Assembly: GCF_026130165.1 (NCBI RefSeq)
Contig: NZ_JAIHOM010000002.1
Location: 1 to 64,000, forward strand
DNA from: Spirulina subsalsa FACHB-351
GTDB taxonomy: Bacteria; Cyanobacteriota; Cyanobacteriia; Cyanobacteriales; Spirulinaceae
Direction of reading: 5' to 3'
Length of the DNA stretch: 64,000 bases
Under the pieces are notes generated by a model. The model did no database searches, was not told where the DNA came from, and was given only the letters and a program-made list of their open reading frames with translations. Position numbers and translations under genes: made by a program. Numbering within the stretch: the first letter of the stretch is position 1; each line of letters starts with the position of its first letter. Of this stretch, positions 1 through 8,460 are shown one piece after another.

Positions 1-790
1 CTCCAGTCGTTTCCCGTTGGATAGGAATATCCCCAGAAGGTGTCTCTACTCTCTGAATTGTAGGTGTTTCCGATGGGGATGGAGTTGTAGAAGTATCCCC
101 AGTCGTTTCCCGTTGGATAGGAGTTTCTCCTGAAGATGTCTCAACTTGTCTTTGAATTGTAGAAGTATCCCCAGTCGTTTCCCGTTGGATAGGAGTTTCT
201 CCTGAAGATGTCTCAACTTGTCTTTGAATTGTCGGAGTATCCCCAGTTGTTTCCCGTTGAATAGGAGTTTCTCCCGAAGATGTATCGACTTGTCTCTGAA
301 TTGTCGGAGTCTCTCCAGTCGTTTCCCGTTGGATAGGAATATCCCCAGAAGGTGTCTCTACTCTCTGAATCGTAGGTGTTTCCGATGGGGATGGAGTTGT
401 AGAAGTATCCCCAGTCGTTTCCCGTTGAATAGGAGTTTCTCCTGAAGATGTCTCAACTTGTCTTTGAATTGTCGGAGTATCCCCAGTTGTTTCCCGTTGA
501 ATAGGAGTTTCTCCTGAAGATGTATCGACTTGTCTCTGAATTGTCGGAGTCTCCCCAACTGTTTCCCGTTGAATAGGAGTTTCTCCTGAAGATGTATCGA
601 CTTGTCTCTGAATTGTCGGAGTCTCTCCAGTCGTTTCCCGTTGGATAGGAATATCCCCAGAAGGTGTCTCTACTCTCTGAATTGTAGGTGTTTCCGATGG
701 GGATGGAGTTGTAGAAGTATCCCCAGTCGTTTCCCGTTGGATAGGAGTTTCCCCTGAAGGTGTCTCGACTTGTCTCTGCACAAAACCAGT
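1..790. repeat. Coding tandem repeats of 72 and 96 bp
   Basis: The landmark CCAGTCGTTTCCCGTT (with small variations) recurs near 6, 102, 174, 246, 318, 414, 486, 558, 630 and 726. Spacings are 72 or 96 bp, all multiples of three, so the minus-strand reading frame is kept. Copies are nearly identical at DNA level, which suggests recent expansion or homogenisation. Confidence 0.9.
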
Positions 791-925
791 ATCAGAAGCA
801 ACTGATGAGGGAGTATCAACTATTGCAGGTTCAACTCCTAGAGGAGGGTCTCCTGCAATTTTTAGTTGAATGGGAGTTGTTGGAGGCAGAATTGAAGAGG
901 GAGGATGTGCTTCTGAAGTGGTCAT
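1..925 (-). CDS. Thr/Gln/Glu-rich tandem-repeat protein, 3' end outside window
   Basis: The minus-strand frame is open from an ATG at 925 to the left edge, so only the first ~308 codons are present. After ~55 non-repetitive residues (MTTSEAHPPSSILPPTTP...) it becomes tandem units built on IQRETTGDTSTIQRQVETSSGETP-like text, 24 residues long or 32 where a TPSPSETP-type insert is present. About ten units lie between roughly 1 and 790. No signal peptide or membrane segment is visible. It follows a contractile-tail tube gene on the same strand, so it may be a structural, linker or cargo part of that cluster; that is inference. Glutamine-arginine-rich stretches like this also occur in long DUF4157-type injection-system cargo proteins, but no DUF4157 core is in view. 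Function not recognised. Confidence 0.75.
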   Translation of the reverse strand, partial: MTTSEAHPPSSILPPTTPIQLKIAGDPPLGVEPAIVDTPSSVASDTGFVQRQVETPSGETPIQRETTGDTSTTPSPSETPTIQRVETPSGDIPIQRETTGETPTIQRQVDTSSGETPIQRETVGETPTIQRQVDTSSGETPIQRETTGDTPTIQRQVETSSGETPIQRETTGDTSTTPSPSETPTIQRVETPSGDIPIQRETTGETPTIQRQVDTSSGETPIQRETTGDTPTIQRQVETSSGETPIQRETTGDTSTIQRQVETSSGETPIQRETTGDTSTTPSPSETPTIQRVETPSGDIPIQRETTG

Positions 926-1073
926 GGCTAAAGATGATTAAATCAGTGATATTTTCAGCTTAAAATCATGGTCATATAACAGGAGTCTATAAAGGATGTA
1001 ATTGGTGGTTTTGATTTGCGGTTTATGGGGAATACAGATGACGTAATATTCTGTCGGATTTTGTAAAAACGAT

Positions 1074-1607
1074 TTAAACAAAATCTCCCAACTCATTGCG
1101 AGTCTTGAGGAAAACGGCACTACTTACACCAGTGTTAGAAATTTCTAAGGTTTCATAAGATAGGGTGATTTCTTCTAAGGCAACTCCCTTGCCTTTTGCC
1201 TTTAAGGATGGTGCTTTCCAACCAATGGGAAACGCGGCCATTAATGTCCAGTTTTGCATAATCTCGCCCGCTTGGTTAAAGATTAAAATATTGACATTTC
1301 GGCGCATTCCGGCTGAACTGTTGGGAGTTGGTTTAACTAAGGTTTGGGAGCGCTGAGTTTGCGCCAGCCATTGTAAAAATAGTAAGTTATCGGTAACGCC
1401 TCGTTTTAGTTTAATTGGTTTGAATTTGGCGGGGGAAATCAGGGAACGCTCCCGATCATTGACTCCTCCTTCTAAAAAGTTCTTGGGTTTTGCGTCCATA
1501 CTCAACCCCGAACACTCGCTAAAATAAGCGGTGATTTGTGACTCCATGACTACATAAAATCGATTCTCCTGTACATAATTTTCAACAATTCTGGTTGCAT
1601 TAACCAT
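1074..1607 (-). CDS. Contractile injection / phage-type tail tube protein (gp19-like)
   Basis: 177 aa. The family forms the inner tube of contractile tails and of extracellular or thylakoid-anchored contractile injection systems. Visible family features are an N-terminal strand leading to AYFSECSGLSM (the F-x-E-x-SGL pattern of gp19 tube proteins), a KLKRGVTDN segment, then NILIFNQAGEIMQNWTL and AAFPIGWKAPSL, and a C-terminal LEEITLSYETLEI strand. Length fits the family (~150-180 aa). It sits between a small protein upstream and a repeat protein downstream, all on the minus strand and probably one operon that continues beyond the left edge. No integrase, capsid or terminase is in view, so an injection system is favoured over a prophage, but that rests on genes outside the window. 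Confidence 0.8.
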   Translation of the reverse strand: MVNATRIVENYVQENRFYVVMESQITAYFSECSGLSMDAKPKNFLEGGVNDRERSLISPAKFKPIKLKRGVTDNLLFLQWLAQTQRSQTLVKPTPNSSAGMRRNVNILIFNQAGEIMQNWTLMAAFPIGWKAPSLKAKGKGVALEEITLSYETLEISNTGVSSAVFLKTRNELGDFV

Positions 1608-1648
1608 GATTTTGTGTTATCCTTTTTTATATAATGGGGTGCTTGTGA

Positions 1649-1921
1649 CTAAAATTGGCTACGCTCCCGTCGGGAACGGAGATCCTCCTCCATGAGTTCG
1701 TAAACGCGATCGCCCACTTTGCGAATGACACTAGGTTCATTCAAGACTTGATGGGCAATCCGTCCCAAACGGGGCAGGTTTTCAAAGTGCTTGGTTTGTA
1801 GGACGATTGGGGCAGTGTACCCGGCCGGAGTTGTGGCATCTCCAAGGGGTTCTAAGGAGGGTTGGGTTAGTCCTTCGGCAGTTTTCCAGTTGCTGTTCTG
1901 TTTAAAGGGAAATTTGGCCAT
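1649..1921 (-). CDS. Small conserved-looking protein upstream of the tail tube gene
   Basis: 90 aa from the ATG at 1921, beginning MAKFPFKQNSNWKTAEG. An AGGGGG ribosome-binding sequence just upstream supports this start over the longer open frame beginning at 2020. The C-terminus is charged (LMEEDLRSRRERSQF). No membrane segment or known motif is recognised. It ends ~40 bp before the tube gene on the same strand, so it is probably co-transcribed and may be a small accessory part of the injection-system cluster. Function unknown. Confidence 0.6.
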   Translation of the reverse strand: MAKFPFKQNSNWKTAEGLTQPSLEPLGDATTPAGYTAPIVLQTKHFENLPRLGRIAHQVLNEPSVIRKVGDRVYELMEEDLRSRRERSQF

Positions 1922-2186
1922 AGTTCCCCCTAAGAGTAAATTGGCTTTCTTCAGTGTAAGGGAGGGGATCGGTGAAAGCCTACTAGCCAAAAGTCGAGAC
2001 GTTGCTCTCTGGGATGCCAATGGGGTTCTTTTGATAACGGATTATAAATTTTGTGAGAATCTCTGCCTTACGGTGTATTCCCCAAGCTGTGCTATGGGCG
2101 ACAAACAGCCATGATATACTGAGTCCTAGCATCATTGAGGGTGACACCTCTTGTAGGATGTCGTTAGAGAACACAGAAATACAATC

Positions 2187-2786
2187 ATGGCTTATCAATT
2201 ACCCCCTTTACCCTACGATTACACGGCTTTAGAACCGTACATTTCTAAAAGTACCCTTGAGTTCCACCATGACAAGCATCATGCCGCCTATGTGAACAAT
2301 TACAACGCGGCTGTTCAAGGGACTGACTATGATAGCCAAAGCATTGAAGAGGTTATCAAAGCCGTTGCAGGGGATCCGGAGAAAGCGGGTCTTTTCAACA
2401 ATGCCGCCCAAGCTTGGAATCATAGCTTTTACTGGAACTGCATAAAACCCAATGGAGGAGGGACTCCCACCGGGGCTTTAGCGGATAAAATCGCGGCAGA
2501 TTTTGGCAGTTTTGATGCCTTTAAAGAAGCATTTGCCAAAGCGGGGGCCACTCAATTCGGGAGTGGTTGGGCTTGGTTGGTGCTGGATGGCGGTACCCTG
2601 AAGGTGACAAAAACCCTAAATGCAGAAAATCCCATGACGGCAGGTCAAACCCCTCTGTTAACGATGGATGTGTGGGAACACGCTTATTATTTGGATTACC
2701 AAAATGCCCGTCCTAAGTATATTGAGACATTCTTAAGCAGTTTGGTGAATTGGGATTTTGTGGCTCAAAACTTGGCGGCTGCCTAG
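2187..2786 (+). CDS. sodB: Iron superoxide dismutase
   Basis: 199 aa, full length. Converts superoxide to O2 and H2O2 in the cytoplasm. The four metal ligands are visible: H27 (LEFHHDKHH), H79 (AWNHSFYW), D161 and H165 (MDVWEHAYY). The ATQFGSGWAWL segment and the absence of a leader sequence point to the Fe-type cytosolic enzyme rather than the membrane Mn form. It is divergent from the injection-type genes, with ~265 bp between starts, and is followed by a strong hairpin terminator. No operon partner. Confidence 0.97.
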   Translation: MAYQLPPLPYDYTALEPYISKSTLEFHHDKHHAAYVNNYNAAVQGTDYDSQSIEEVIKAVAGDPEKAGLFNNAAQAWNHSFYWNCIKPNGGGTPTGALADKIAADFGSFDAFKEAFAKAGATQFGSGWAWLVLDGGTLKVTKTLNAENPMTAGQTPLLTMDVWEHAYYLDYQNARPKYIETFLSSLVNWDFVAQNLAAA

Positions 2787-2884
2787 GGTGTTGAGTCGGG
2801 ATCTAATCGTCAAATTTAGATCAGAGTTAGATCAGAGTAGGTGAGTTGGAATAGTTCAGGTAAACTGTTCCATTGTGCCTAAAG

Positions 2885-2932
2885 AAACCCGGTTTCTGGC
2901 GTTTATGTTTTGGCCAAAAACCGGGTTTTTTT
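2885..2932 (+). terminator. Hairpin terminator after sodB, built from an AAACCCGGTTT palindrome
   Basis: A near-perfect inverted repeat (2885-2900 with 2913-2928, arms AAACCCGGTTTCTGGC and GCCAAAAACCGGGTTT) ends in a T run. It lies ~100 bp after the sodB stop. The AGAAACCCGGTTTCT core recurs at 36.55-36.61 kb, so it belongs to a dispersed palindrome family that here may double as a terminator. Confidence 0.7.
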
Positions 2933-2949
2933 GTGGTGATTTTTACACT

Positions 2950-3088
2950 TATAGCGCTGCGCGCTGTTGTAGTTACAGTACTGAAAAACCGCAGTCTTCA
3001 CTGTACGCGATCGCCATAAGTCGTTTCCTGGGATTTTTGTCAACTCACCTCATTCTAACCTGTAATCACAGTAGCGCGCAGCGCTATA
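2950..3088. repeat. MITE-like element with ~30-bp terminal inverted repeats
   Basis: The outer 16 bp (TATAGCGCTGCGCGCT at 2950-2965) are repeated exactly inverted at 3073-3088. The similarity continues inward imperfectly for about 13 bp (GTTGTAGTTACAG against ACTGTGATTACAG). The ~80-bp interior has no coding potential. It looks like a small non-autonomous element or stable cruciform sequence between sodB and the hydrolase gene. The rest of the 2787-3276 gap holds only the terminator described separately, C-rich low-complexity sequence and a solo repeat end. Confidence 0.65.
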
Positions 3089-3221
3089 TCTCTCTTCTGT
3101 CACTCTAGGCAGAGGAACAAGAAAAGTCATTCCAAAGATAGACCAGAGTTTTTCCTTTTTTAGGGTCTCCCCTTTATTTTACCTCTCCCACAGTGACAGA
3201 ACAAAGTTACACTCGATTCCC

Positions 3222-3279
3222 AAATCCCCTGCTCCCCGACTCCGGATTCCCGACTGCCGGACTTATTCAACAAGCCCTA
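3222..3279. repeat. Solo end of the TAGGGCTTGCTGAATAA repeat family
   Basis: C-rich low-complexity sequence leads into TTATTCAACAAGCCCTA at 3263-3279. The final CTA, read on the minus strand, is the TAG stop codon of the hydrolase gene. No matching opposite terminus is obvious nearby. Confidence 0.6.
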
Positions 3280-4146
3280 GCTATGACTGACAATCCACTC
3301 TTGGAGGATGGGATTGACTAATTCTGGGGCTTCATCTTGGGGACAATGACCTACTCCGGGTAAGGGGATGAATTTTTCCACGGTGGGGAGGTCAGCAAAT
3401 TTTTGACCCCACTCGAATTTTTCCCAAGGGTCTTCAGTTCCCCATAAGATCAGGGTAGGACAGGGCATGATGGGGTATAAGTCCTCGGGAAGTGGGCCTT
3501 GAGAGTAGGTTGTGAAGGCAATAAAGACATCGGCCGCGCCTTCATCGGCGGCGGGTTTCATTAACAGGGTGAGAAGCTCATCAGTGACGGCTTCGGGGCG
3601 GTGGTAGGCTTGCAGGAGGGCTTGACGAACGAATTGAGGACGGGCCATAAAGTGAAAAAACCGATAGCCAAACCAAGGCTGACGGAGGAGGTTCTGTAAG
3701 ATGGGGGTACTCAGTTGTTGATGCCAAGGGATTTCGTGGCGTTTCCGTTCGTGTAGCATTCGTAGGGAACAGTTCAAGGTGGCGACTCCTCGCACCCAGT
3801 CGGGATAGGTGACGGCGGTTTGCATGGCGACGATACAACCGATGGAGTTCCCAATGAGAAAGACGGGGGTTTGTACGATTTCTTGGCAAAAGTCGGCGAT
3901 TTGTTGCGCCCAAGTTTCAAAGGTATAGTTGAGTTGGCTGGGGTGGGGTTTGGCGGATGCTCCAAAACCGATGAGGTCGATGGCATAGACGCGCATTGTT
4001 TGACCTAAGACGGGGAGGGTTTTGCGCCAGTGGCCCCAAGATGCACCAAAGCCGTGAATGAGGATAACGGCGGGTTCTCCGGTGCCACACTGTTGATAAC
4101 AGATGTTATAGCCTTGCCATTGCCAAGTTTGAGGGAGGGTGTTCAT
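3277..4146 (-). CDS. Alpha/beta-fold hydrolase
   Basis: 289 aa. Canonical alpha/beta hydrolase: oxyanion region LIHGFGASWGHW, nucleophile elbow IGNSIGC with serine near residue 100, an acidic residue around WGTEDPW, and a C-terminal histidine in GVGHCPQDE. A cap region lies between about residues 130 and 210. The sequence resembles the cyanobacterial/plastid group that includes pheophytinase- and dephytylase-like esterases, but the substrate cannot be read from the sequence. The stop codon TAG is supplied by the terminus of a dispersed repeat (3263-3279). Single gene; it lies downstream of hemA on the same strand, separated by a 208-bp repeat element. Confidence 0.85.
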   Translation of the reverse strand: MNTLPQTWQWQGYNICYQQCGTGEPAVILIHGFGASWGHWRKTLPVLGQTMRVYAIDLIGFGASAKPHPSQLNYTFETWAQQIADFCQEIVQTPVFLIGNSIGCIVAMQTAVTYPDWVRGVATLNCSLRMLHERKRHEIPWHQQLSTPILQNLLRQPWFGYRFFHFMARPQFVRQALLQAYHRPEAVTDELLTLLMKPAADEGAADVFIAFTTYSQGPLPEDLYPIMPCPTLILWGTEDPWEKFEWGQKFADLPTVEKFIPLPGVGHCPQDEAPELVNPILQEWIVSHS

Positions 4147-4182
4147 TCAGTCATCAGTAAAGCGTCATTATTAATTATTATC

Positions 4183-4390
4183 TAGGGCTTGCTGAATAAC
4201 TCTACTCGTGGGGCTAGGGAACAGGGAACAGGGAATGGGGAATAGGTAATAGGGAATAGGGAATAATTATCAATTATCAATTGTCAATTATCAATTATCA
4301 ATTCCCCTCTCCCCTGCTCCCCTGCTCCCCCGCTCTCGCTCTCCCCTGCTCCCTTATTCCCGGGATTAGAGCCTTATTCGGCAGACCCTA
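4183..4390. mobile_element. TA-flanked MITE-like element between hemA and the hydrolase
   Basis: A 208-bp sequence starts TAGGGCTTGCTGAATAA and ends TTATTCGGCAGACCCTA, which are inverted and match at 14 of 17 positions. The interior is low-complexity: AGGGAACAGGGAATGGGG runs, ATCAATTATCAATT runs and CTCCCCTGCTCCC runs. The start and end at TA fit a TA target duplication as made by IS630/mariner-type transposases; that assignment is inference. The right-hand CTA (4388-4390) is the hemA stop codon on the minus strand. Confidence 0.7.
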
Positions 4391-5674
4391 ACTATACTGT
4401 TCTTCTTGGTCTAGATTAAACAGCATTTGTAAGGACTGAATGGCGCGGCGACGGGCTTCTATGTCCTGTTGGGCGCGCAGTTGTACCATTGGATCATGTA
4501 GGATTTTATTCACAATTCCTCGGGTGAGTGCCTCGATGACTTCTTGATGCTTCTCGGCGAACTCACTGCCTAAACGAGAGAGGGCTTTTTCCAGTTCTTG
4601 TTCCCGAATCCCTTCAATTTTGTTGCGTAAACTGCTAATGGTGGGAACGGTTTCGAGGGATTGCCACCACACCTCAAAGGCGGCTACTTCTTCTTCTATT
4701 AATCCTTCTGCTTCCTGTGCCATTTGACGGCGCTGGATGGTGTTTTGAGCGACTACGGCTTTTAAATCATCCACATTGTAGGATTGAATGTTGTTTAGGT
4801 CTTTAACGTTGCTATGGACGTTTAAGGGTACGGAGATGTCAATTAACATCAGGGGCTGGTTTTGGGTTAAACAGGTGCTGAGGTTTTGAGCATCTAAAAT
4901 GGGTTCGGTGGCGGAGGTGCTGGTAAAGGTGATGTCAGATTGTGCGATCGCCTCGAACATCTCCTCTAGGGGACGCAGGGTTAAACTGGCCTCGGGGAAC
5001 TGTTGGGCTAAATCCTTGGAACGCTTGAGGGAACGGTTCACAATGGTGATCTCGGCGGCCCCTTTGGCTAACAGATGTTTGACCAATAACTGGGACATTT
5101 TCCCCGCTCCGATAATCACTACCCGCGCTGTGGCGAGATCCTCGCTCTTAATTTGGGCTAACTCCACAGCTGCCGAAGAAATGGACACCGCCCCAGTCCC
5201 AATACTGGTTTCACTGCGTACCCGTTTCCCAGCCGTCATGGCTTGCTTGAACAAACGATCTAATAAGCGACCTAAACCGTTATATTTTTGGGCGTTTTTG
5301 TGGGTGGTTTTCACTTGGGCTAAAATTTGCCCCTCTCCTAACACCAAACTATCTAAACCCGCCGCTACCCGCATCAGATGGCGTAAAGCGTCTTGGTGGA
5401 GCAGGGTAAACAGGTGTCGGCGCAGTTGATAGAGGGGAATGTTGCTAATTTCCGACAAGAATTGAATAATTTCCCGCACTCCCGGCTCACTTTCACTTGT
5501 CACCACATAAATCTCTAAACGGTTACAAGTGCTGAGGATGGCTACCTCTTCAATATGGGGATAGGATTTGATATGGGCGATCGCCTCTTCTAACTTCGCT
5601 TCAGGGATGCTCAATTTTTCCCGGACAGCAACAGGTGCTGTTTTATGACTCAGCCCAACTACTGCAATATTCAT
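4388..5674 (-). CDS. hemA: Glutamyl-tRNA reductase
   Basis: 428 aa. First committed step of C5-pathway tetrapyrrole synthesis, giving glutamate-1-semialdehyde from Glu-tRNA with NADPH, for chlorophyll and haem. The N-terminal catalytic domain includes the nucleophile C50 ([13 protein letters not shown]) and the GLSHKTAPV start. An NADPH-binding domain follows with [13 protein letters not shown] and NRSLKRS, and then a helical dimerisation domain. Start at [15 protein letters not shown]. The last codons (...DQEEQYS) run directly into the terminus of a repeat element, which provides the TAG stop. Single gene. Confidence 0.97.
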   Translation of the reverse strand: MNIAVVGLSHKTAPVAVREKLSIPEAKLEEAIAHIKSYPHIEEVAILSTCNRLEIYVVTSESEPGVREIIQFLSEISNIPLYQLRRHLFTLLHQDALRHLMRVAAGLDSLVLGEGQILAQVKTTHKNAQKYNGLGRLLDRLFKQAMTAGKRVRSETSIGTGAVSISSAAVELAQIKSEDLATARVVIIGAGKMSQLLVKHLLAKGAAEITIVNRSLKRSKDLAQQFPEASLTLRPLEEMFEAIAQSDITFTSTSATEPILDAQNLSTCLTQNQPLMLIDISVPLNVHSNVKDLNNIQSYNVDDLKAVVAQNTIQRRQMAQEAEGLIEEEVAAFEVWWQSLETVPTISSLRNKIEGIREQELEKALSRLGSEFAEKHQEVIEALTRGIVNKILHDPMVQLRAQQDIEARRRAIQSLQMLFNLDQEEQYS

Positions 5675-5801
5675 AAATGATGTTTTAAAGGGTTTTATCT
5701 GTCTGTGCTAGATAATATTTTGAAGGTTTGTCTGTTTCTGTAACCTCTTCTTAAACAATCTTGACAAATCGACAAGATGTTCAAGAGCCAATACAGCCTA
5801 T

Positions 5802-5835
5802 TTGACACTCCCATCGCTAAAAGCGAGGGATTCTT
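5802..5835 (-). mobile_element. IS200/IS605-type end hairpin next to the TnpB remnant
   Basis: Read on the minus strand the site is AAGAATCCCTCGC-TTTTA-GCGATGGGAGTGTCAA-like, a short imperfect stem just beyond the TnpB remnant. A very similar sequence occurs alone at 27461-27495. It fits the right-end hairpin and guide-RNA scaffold end of TnpB-type elements. Confidence 0.6.
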
Positions 5836-5851
5836 GGTTCAACGAGTTTCC

Positions 5852-6217
5852 TTAACTTGGCAGGACGTATCCAACCAAGCCAGAGGGAATCTCTCCCCAA
5901 GCGTGAGTTCCGGTATGCCCTACCGTACTTAGTCCCCTTTTCAAAATGTTAATAGCGGCGTTGGTATCTCTATCTTCTACATAACCACAATGGGGACAAA
6001 CATGGGTTCTTGTCCATAGAGATTTAAATATCTTTTCTCCACAATTAGAACAATTCTGACTGGTATTATGGGGCGGTACTGCTACCGTAGCCTTACCATA
6101 TTTAAAGCCAAAATACTCTAGCCATTGTCGAAAAGATAAAAGGTTTGTCATAGGATCTTTTATCCCCCCTAGCCCCCCTTTGAAAGGGGGGGAAACCTGT
6201 CCTAGCCCCCCTTTCAA
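5852..6217 (-). pseudogene. tnpB: C-terminal remnant of an IS200/IS605-family TnpB (OrfB)
   Basis: 121 codons are open, but only the part from about residue 24 onward is TnpB. It shows WLEYFGFKYGKATVAVPPHN, the four-cysteine zinc finger SQNCSNCG...HVCPHCGY and the RuvC III motif DRDTNAAINIL. The usual ~300 N-terminal residues with RuvC I and II are absent. The first ~22 codons are translated from the adjacent CCCCCTTTCAAAGGGGGG repeat and are not protein-like. Non-functional as a nuclease. No TnpA is nearby. Confidence 0.85.
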
Positions 6218-6282
6218 AGGGGGGAAACCCGTTTAAGTCCCCCTTGGAAAGGGGGATTTAGGGGGATTTAGGGGGATTGGGA
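6160..6282. repeat. CCCCCTTTGAAAGGGGG-type intergenic repeat cluster
   Basis: About 120 bp of short palindromic units around CCCCCCTTTCAAAGGGGGG and GGGGGATTTAGGGGG between glpX and the TnpB remnant. Such G/C-run units are common dispersed repeats in cyanobacteria. They may also act as a terminator region after glpX on the minus strand. Confidence 0.7.
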
Positions 6283-6291
6283 TGAATCTCC

Positions 6292-7329
6292 CTAACGGAG
6301 TTGGATATGTTTGGGATTGTCGAACATATGCACGGTATCGACAAAGCGAACGGTTTTGGACTGGCTGGAGATCACCAAGCTTTGAGTCCGTGCGCCACCG
6401 TGGAAGAAGCGCACCCCATCCATTAGGGTGCCAGGAGTAATCCCAGAAGCGGCAAACAGCACCGTTTGACCACAGGCCAACTCTTCGGCGTTGTACACTT
6501 TATCGGGATCGGTGATGCCCATTTCGTTCAAGCGGGCAAGGTTCCCTTCTTTGCTTTCCCCGATTAAGCCAGTTTTCACCACTTCAGGATCATAGATTAA
6601 CTGACCTTGGAAGTGACCCCCTAAACAACGCATCGCGGCGGCAGAAATTACCCCTTCCGGTGCTGCACCGATCCCCATGAGGGCGTGGATATTGCTGCCA
6701 GAGAAGGCACAACACAAGGCCGCAGAAACGTCACCATCACTAATTAAGCGCACCCGCGCTCCGGCTTGGCGAATTTCGTTGATTAACTCTTTGTGACGAG
6801 GACGATCCATTACCACGACTACTAATTCCTCAACGGAACGATTCATGCAGTCGGAGAGGATTTTTAAGTTTTCGGTGGCGGATTTGTTGATGTCCACATG
6901 ACCTTTAGCAACGGGGGGAGCGGCTAATTTCTTCATGTAGAAGTCTGGCGCGGCAAACAAACCGCCTTTTTCGGAAATGGCTAACACGGCCATAGAACCA
7001 TTTTGACCATAGGCCACTAAGTTTGTACCTTCACAGGGGTCTACAGCGATGTCAATTTCTACTAATTCGTCGGGGTTACAGTAAGTGTGAGCATCTTCGC
7101 GAGTACAAATGCCCACTTCTTCCCCAATGTAAAGCATGGGGGCTTCATCCCGTTCCCCTTCCCCGATCACAATGCGACCGCGCATATGGATCTGGTTCAT
7201 GCGTTCGCGCATCGCTTCTACAGCCACATGGTCGGCGGTGTTTTTCTCGCCTTTCCCCATCCATTTGGCGGATGCGATCGCAGCCTTCTCAACAACTTCT
7301 ATAATTTCTAATCCCAGTGTACTATCCAC
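6292..7329 (-). CDS. glpX: Class II fructose-1,6-bisphosphatase / sedoheptulose-1,7-bisphosphatase
   Basis: 345 aa, matching the GlpX/F-I family length. Dephosphorylates FBP and SBP in the Calvin cycle and gluconeogenesis; cyanobacterial members are dual-specific. Visible motifs are [16 protein letters not shown] (metal-binding acidic cluster), [31 protein letters not shown] and DGDVSAAL. The [27 protein letters not shown] ending is typical. Single gene with a 300-bp upstream gap. Confidence 0.95.
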   Translation of the reverse strand: MDSTLGLEIIEVVEKAAIASAKWMGKGEKNTADHVAVEAMRERMNQIHMRGRIVIGEGERDEAPMLYIGEEVGICTREDAHTYCNPDELVEIDIAVDPCEGTNLVAYGQNGSMAVLAISEKGGLFAAPDFYMKKLAAPPVAKGHVDINKSATENLKILSDCMNRSVEELVVVVMDRPRHKELINEIRQAGARVRLISDGDVSAALCCAFSGSNIHALMGIGAAPEGVISAAAMRCLGGHFQGQLIYDPEVVKTGLIGESKEGNLARLNEMGITDPDKVYNAEELACGQTVLFAASGITPGTLMDGVRFFHGGARTQSLVISSQSKTVRFVDTVHMFDNPKHIQLR

Positions 7330-7640
7330 AGAATTTATCCTCTTTTAACAGCTTTTTTGACGGGTGTATGGTTGATCCACTCAAAAAAGCAGTCTATCAG
7401 AAGGGGGGATCAAGTACCAATTATCTGAAATGGGGTCAAGTTGTCCTGGTGCGATAGGGAACGTTAGCGACGGGATGAATGGCGATGAGTCATCAAAATG
7501 GGTTAATCTAAGTGCTACTGAGAGTCTACAAGCCGAAGCAGGGATTCTGACTGTGGACGCGCTAGTAAGACCTTGCTGGGTTAAACCTAGAGGCATCGGC
7601 GGTTGAATCGGAAAGCCTACAGGATACTAACTATCTACTG
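7330..7640. other. Intergenic gap between glpX and ecfA
   Basis: About 310 bp between divergent genes. No riboswitch signature was recognised; a cobalamin box was looked for because of the ECF-type ATPase downstream. A 49-codon plus-strand frame without a start ends at 7606, and may be a decayed piece of a mobile gene, but it matches nothing I can name. Promoters for both neighbours must lie here. Confidence 0.35.
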
Positions 7641-8366
7641 ATGTCTGCGATTCTAGAAGTGGTTGATTTGTGTTTTGCTTATCCCCAACGTCCGACTACC
7701 TTGGCGGGGGTAAATTTGAGGATTCAAGCGGGGGAACGGGTGGGGGTGGTGGGGCCGAATGGGGCGGGGAAAACGACGCTTTTTTTGTGTATTTGTGGGG
7801 TGTTGGGGGCAACATCGGGGGGGATTCGGTTGCTGGAAAAACCGATTCAAAAGGGGCAGTTTCGCCCAGAAATTGGGTTTGTTTTCCAGAATCCCGATGA
7901 TCAGTTATTTTGTCCTTCGGTGTGGGATGATGTGGCGTTTGGGGTGGAAAATATGGGGGTGCGGGGGGAGGAGTTAGCGCAACGGGTGACGAGGGCTTTG
8001 GCGACAACGGGGGTGTCTCATTTAGCGGATAGGGTGCCGCACCAACTGTCGGGGGGGGAAAAGTGTATGGTGGCGATCGCATCTATTTTAGCCATGCAGC
8101 CTCAACTCGTTCTCTACGATGAACCTAGTGCTAATTTAGACCTCTCAGCGCGTCGTCGTTTGATTGAGTTTTTACAATGTTCTCAGGAAACGATTCTCCT
8201 CTCGTCTCATGATTTGGAGTTGCTGCTGGAAGTGTGCGATCGCGTTATCCTCCTCAATCAAGGTCAAGTTTTGGCTGATGGAGATCCTAGGGTGATTTTA
8301 GGCGATCGCACTCTCATGACCCAAAACAGCCTAGAAGTCCCTGCTTCCCTGGCCTCTATCCAGTGA
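7641..8366 (+). CDS. ecfA: Energy-coupling-factor (CbiO/EcfA-type) ABC ATPase
   Basis: 241 aa. ATPase subunit of a group II ECF vitamin or metal transporter. It has Walker A GPNGAGKT (38-45), Q-loop VFQNPDDQL (the FQNPDDQ form typical of CbiO/EcfA), signature LSGGE (136-140), Walker B LVLYDEP (D160, E161) and switch SSHD. A T-component (EcfT/CbiQ) sits alone at 27.5 kb and is the likely partner. No S-component is nearby, so the substrate is unknown. The gene is GC-rich like its left neighbours and marks the edge of the AT-rich CRISPR island that starts ~95 bp later. Confidence 0.85.
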   Translation: MSAILEVVDLCFAYPQRPTTLAGVNLRIQAGERVGVVGPNGAGKTTLFLCICGVLGATSGGIRLLEKPIQKGQFRPEIGFVFQNPDDQLFCPSVWDDVAFGVENMGVRGEELAQRVTRALATTGVSHLADRVPHQLSGGEKCMVAIASILAMQPQLVLYDEPSANLDLSARRRLIEFLQCSQETILLSSHDLELLLEVCDRVILLNQGQVLADGDPRVILGDRTLMTQNSLEVPASLASIQ

Positions 8367-8460
8367 TGCTCCCCTCCTCCGGCTAAAATCCTGTCCCCTT
8401 GGTTAAAATTGGGACGGGATACCCAAAGCATTGCTACCCTGTGGGAGGATTAATTCATTG

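Noticed and set aside
1-790. Regular repeats resembling a CRISPR array
   Set aside because: Units are 72 and 96 bp, contiguous, without unique spacers, and keep one reading frame on the minus strand. They are coding tandem repeats.
2875-3108. 77-codon ORF after sodB
   Set aside because: It runs through the terminator hairpin and the MITE-like inverted repeats; composition is not protein-like.
7330-7640. Cobalamin or other riboswitch before ecfA
   Set aside because: No B12 box or other known conserved core was found by eye.
7653-8082. Several ORFs on both strands over ecfA
   Set aside because: They are shadows of a GC-rich gene with clear Walker motifs; their translations are proline- or glycine-rich and motif-free.
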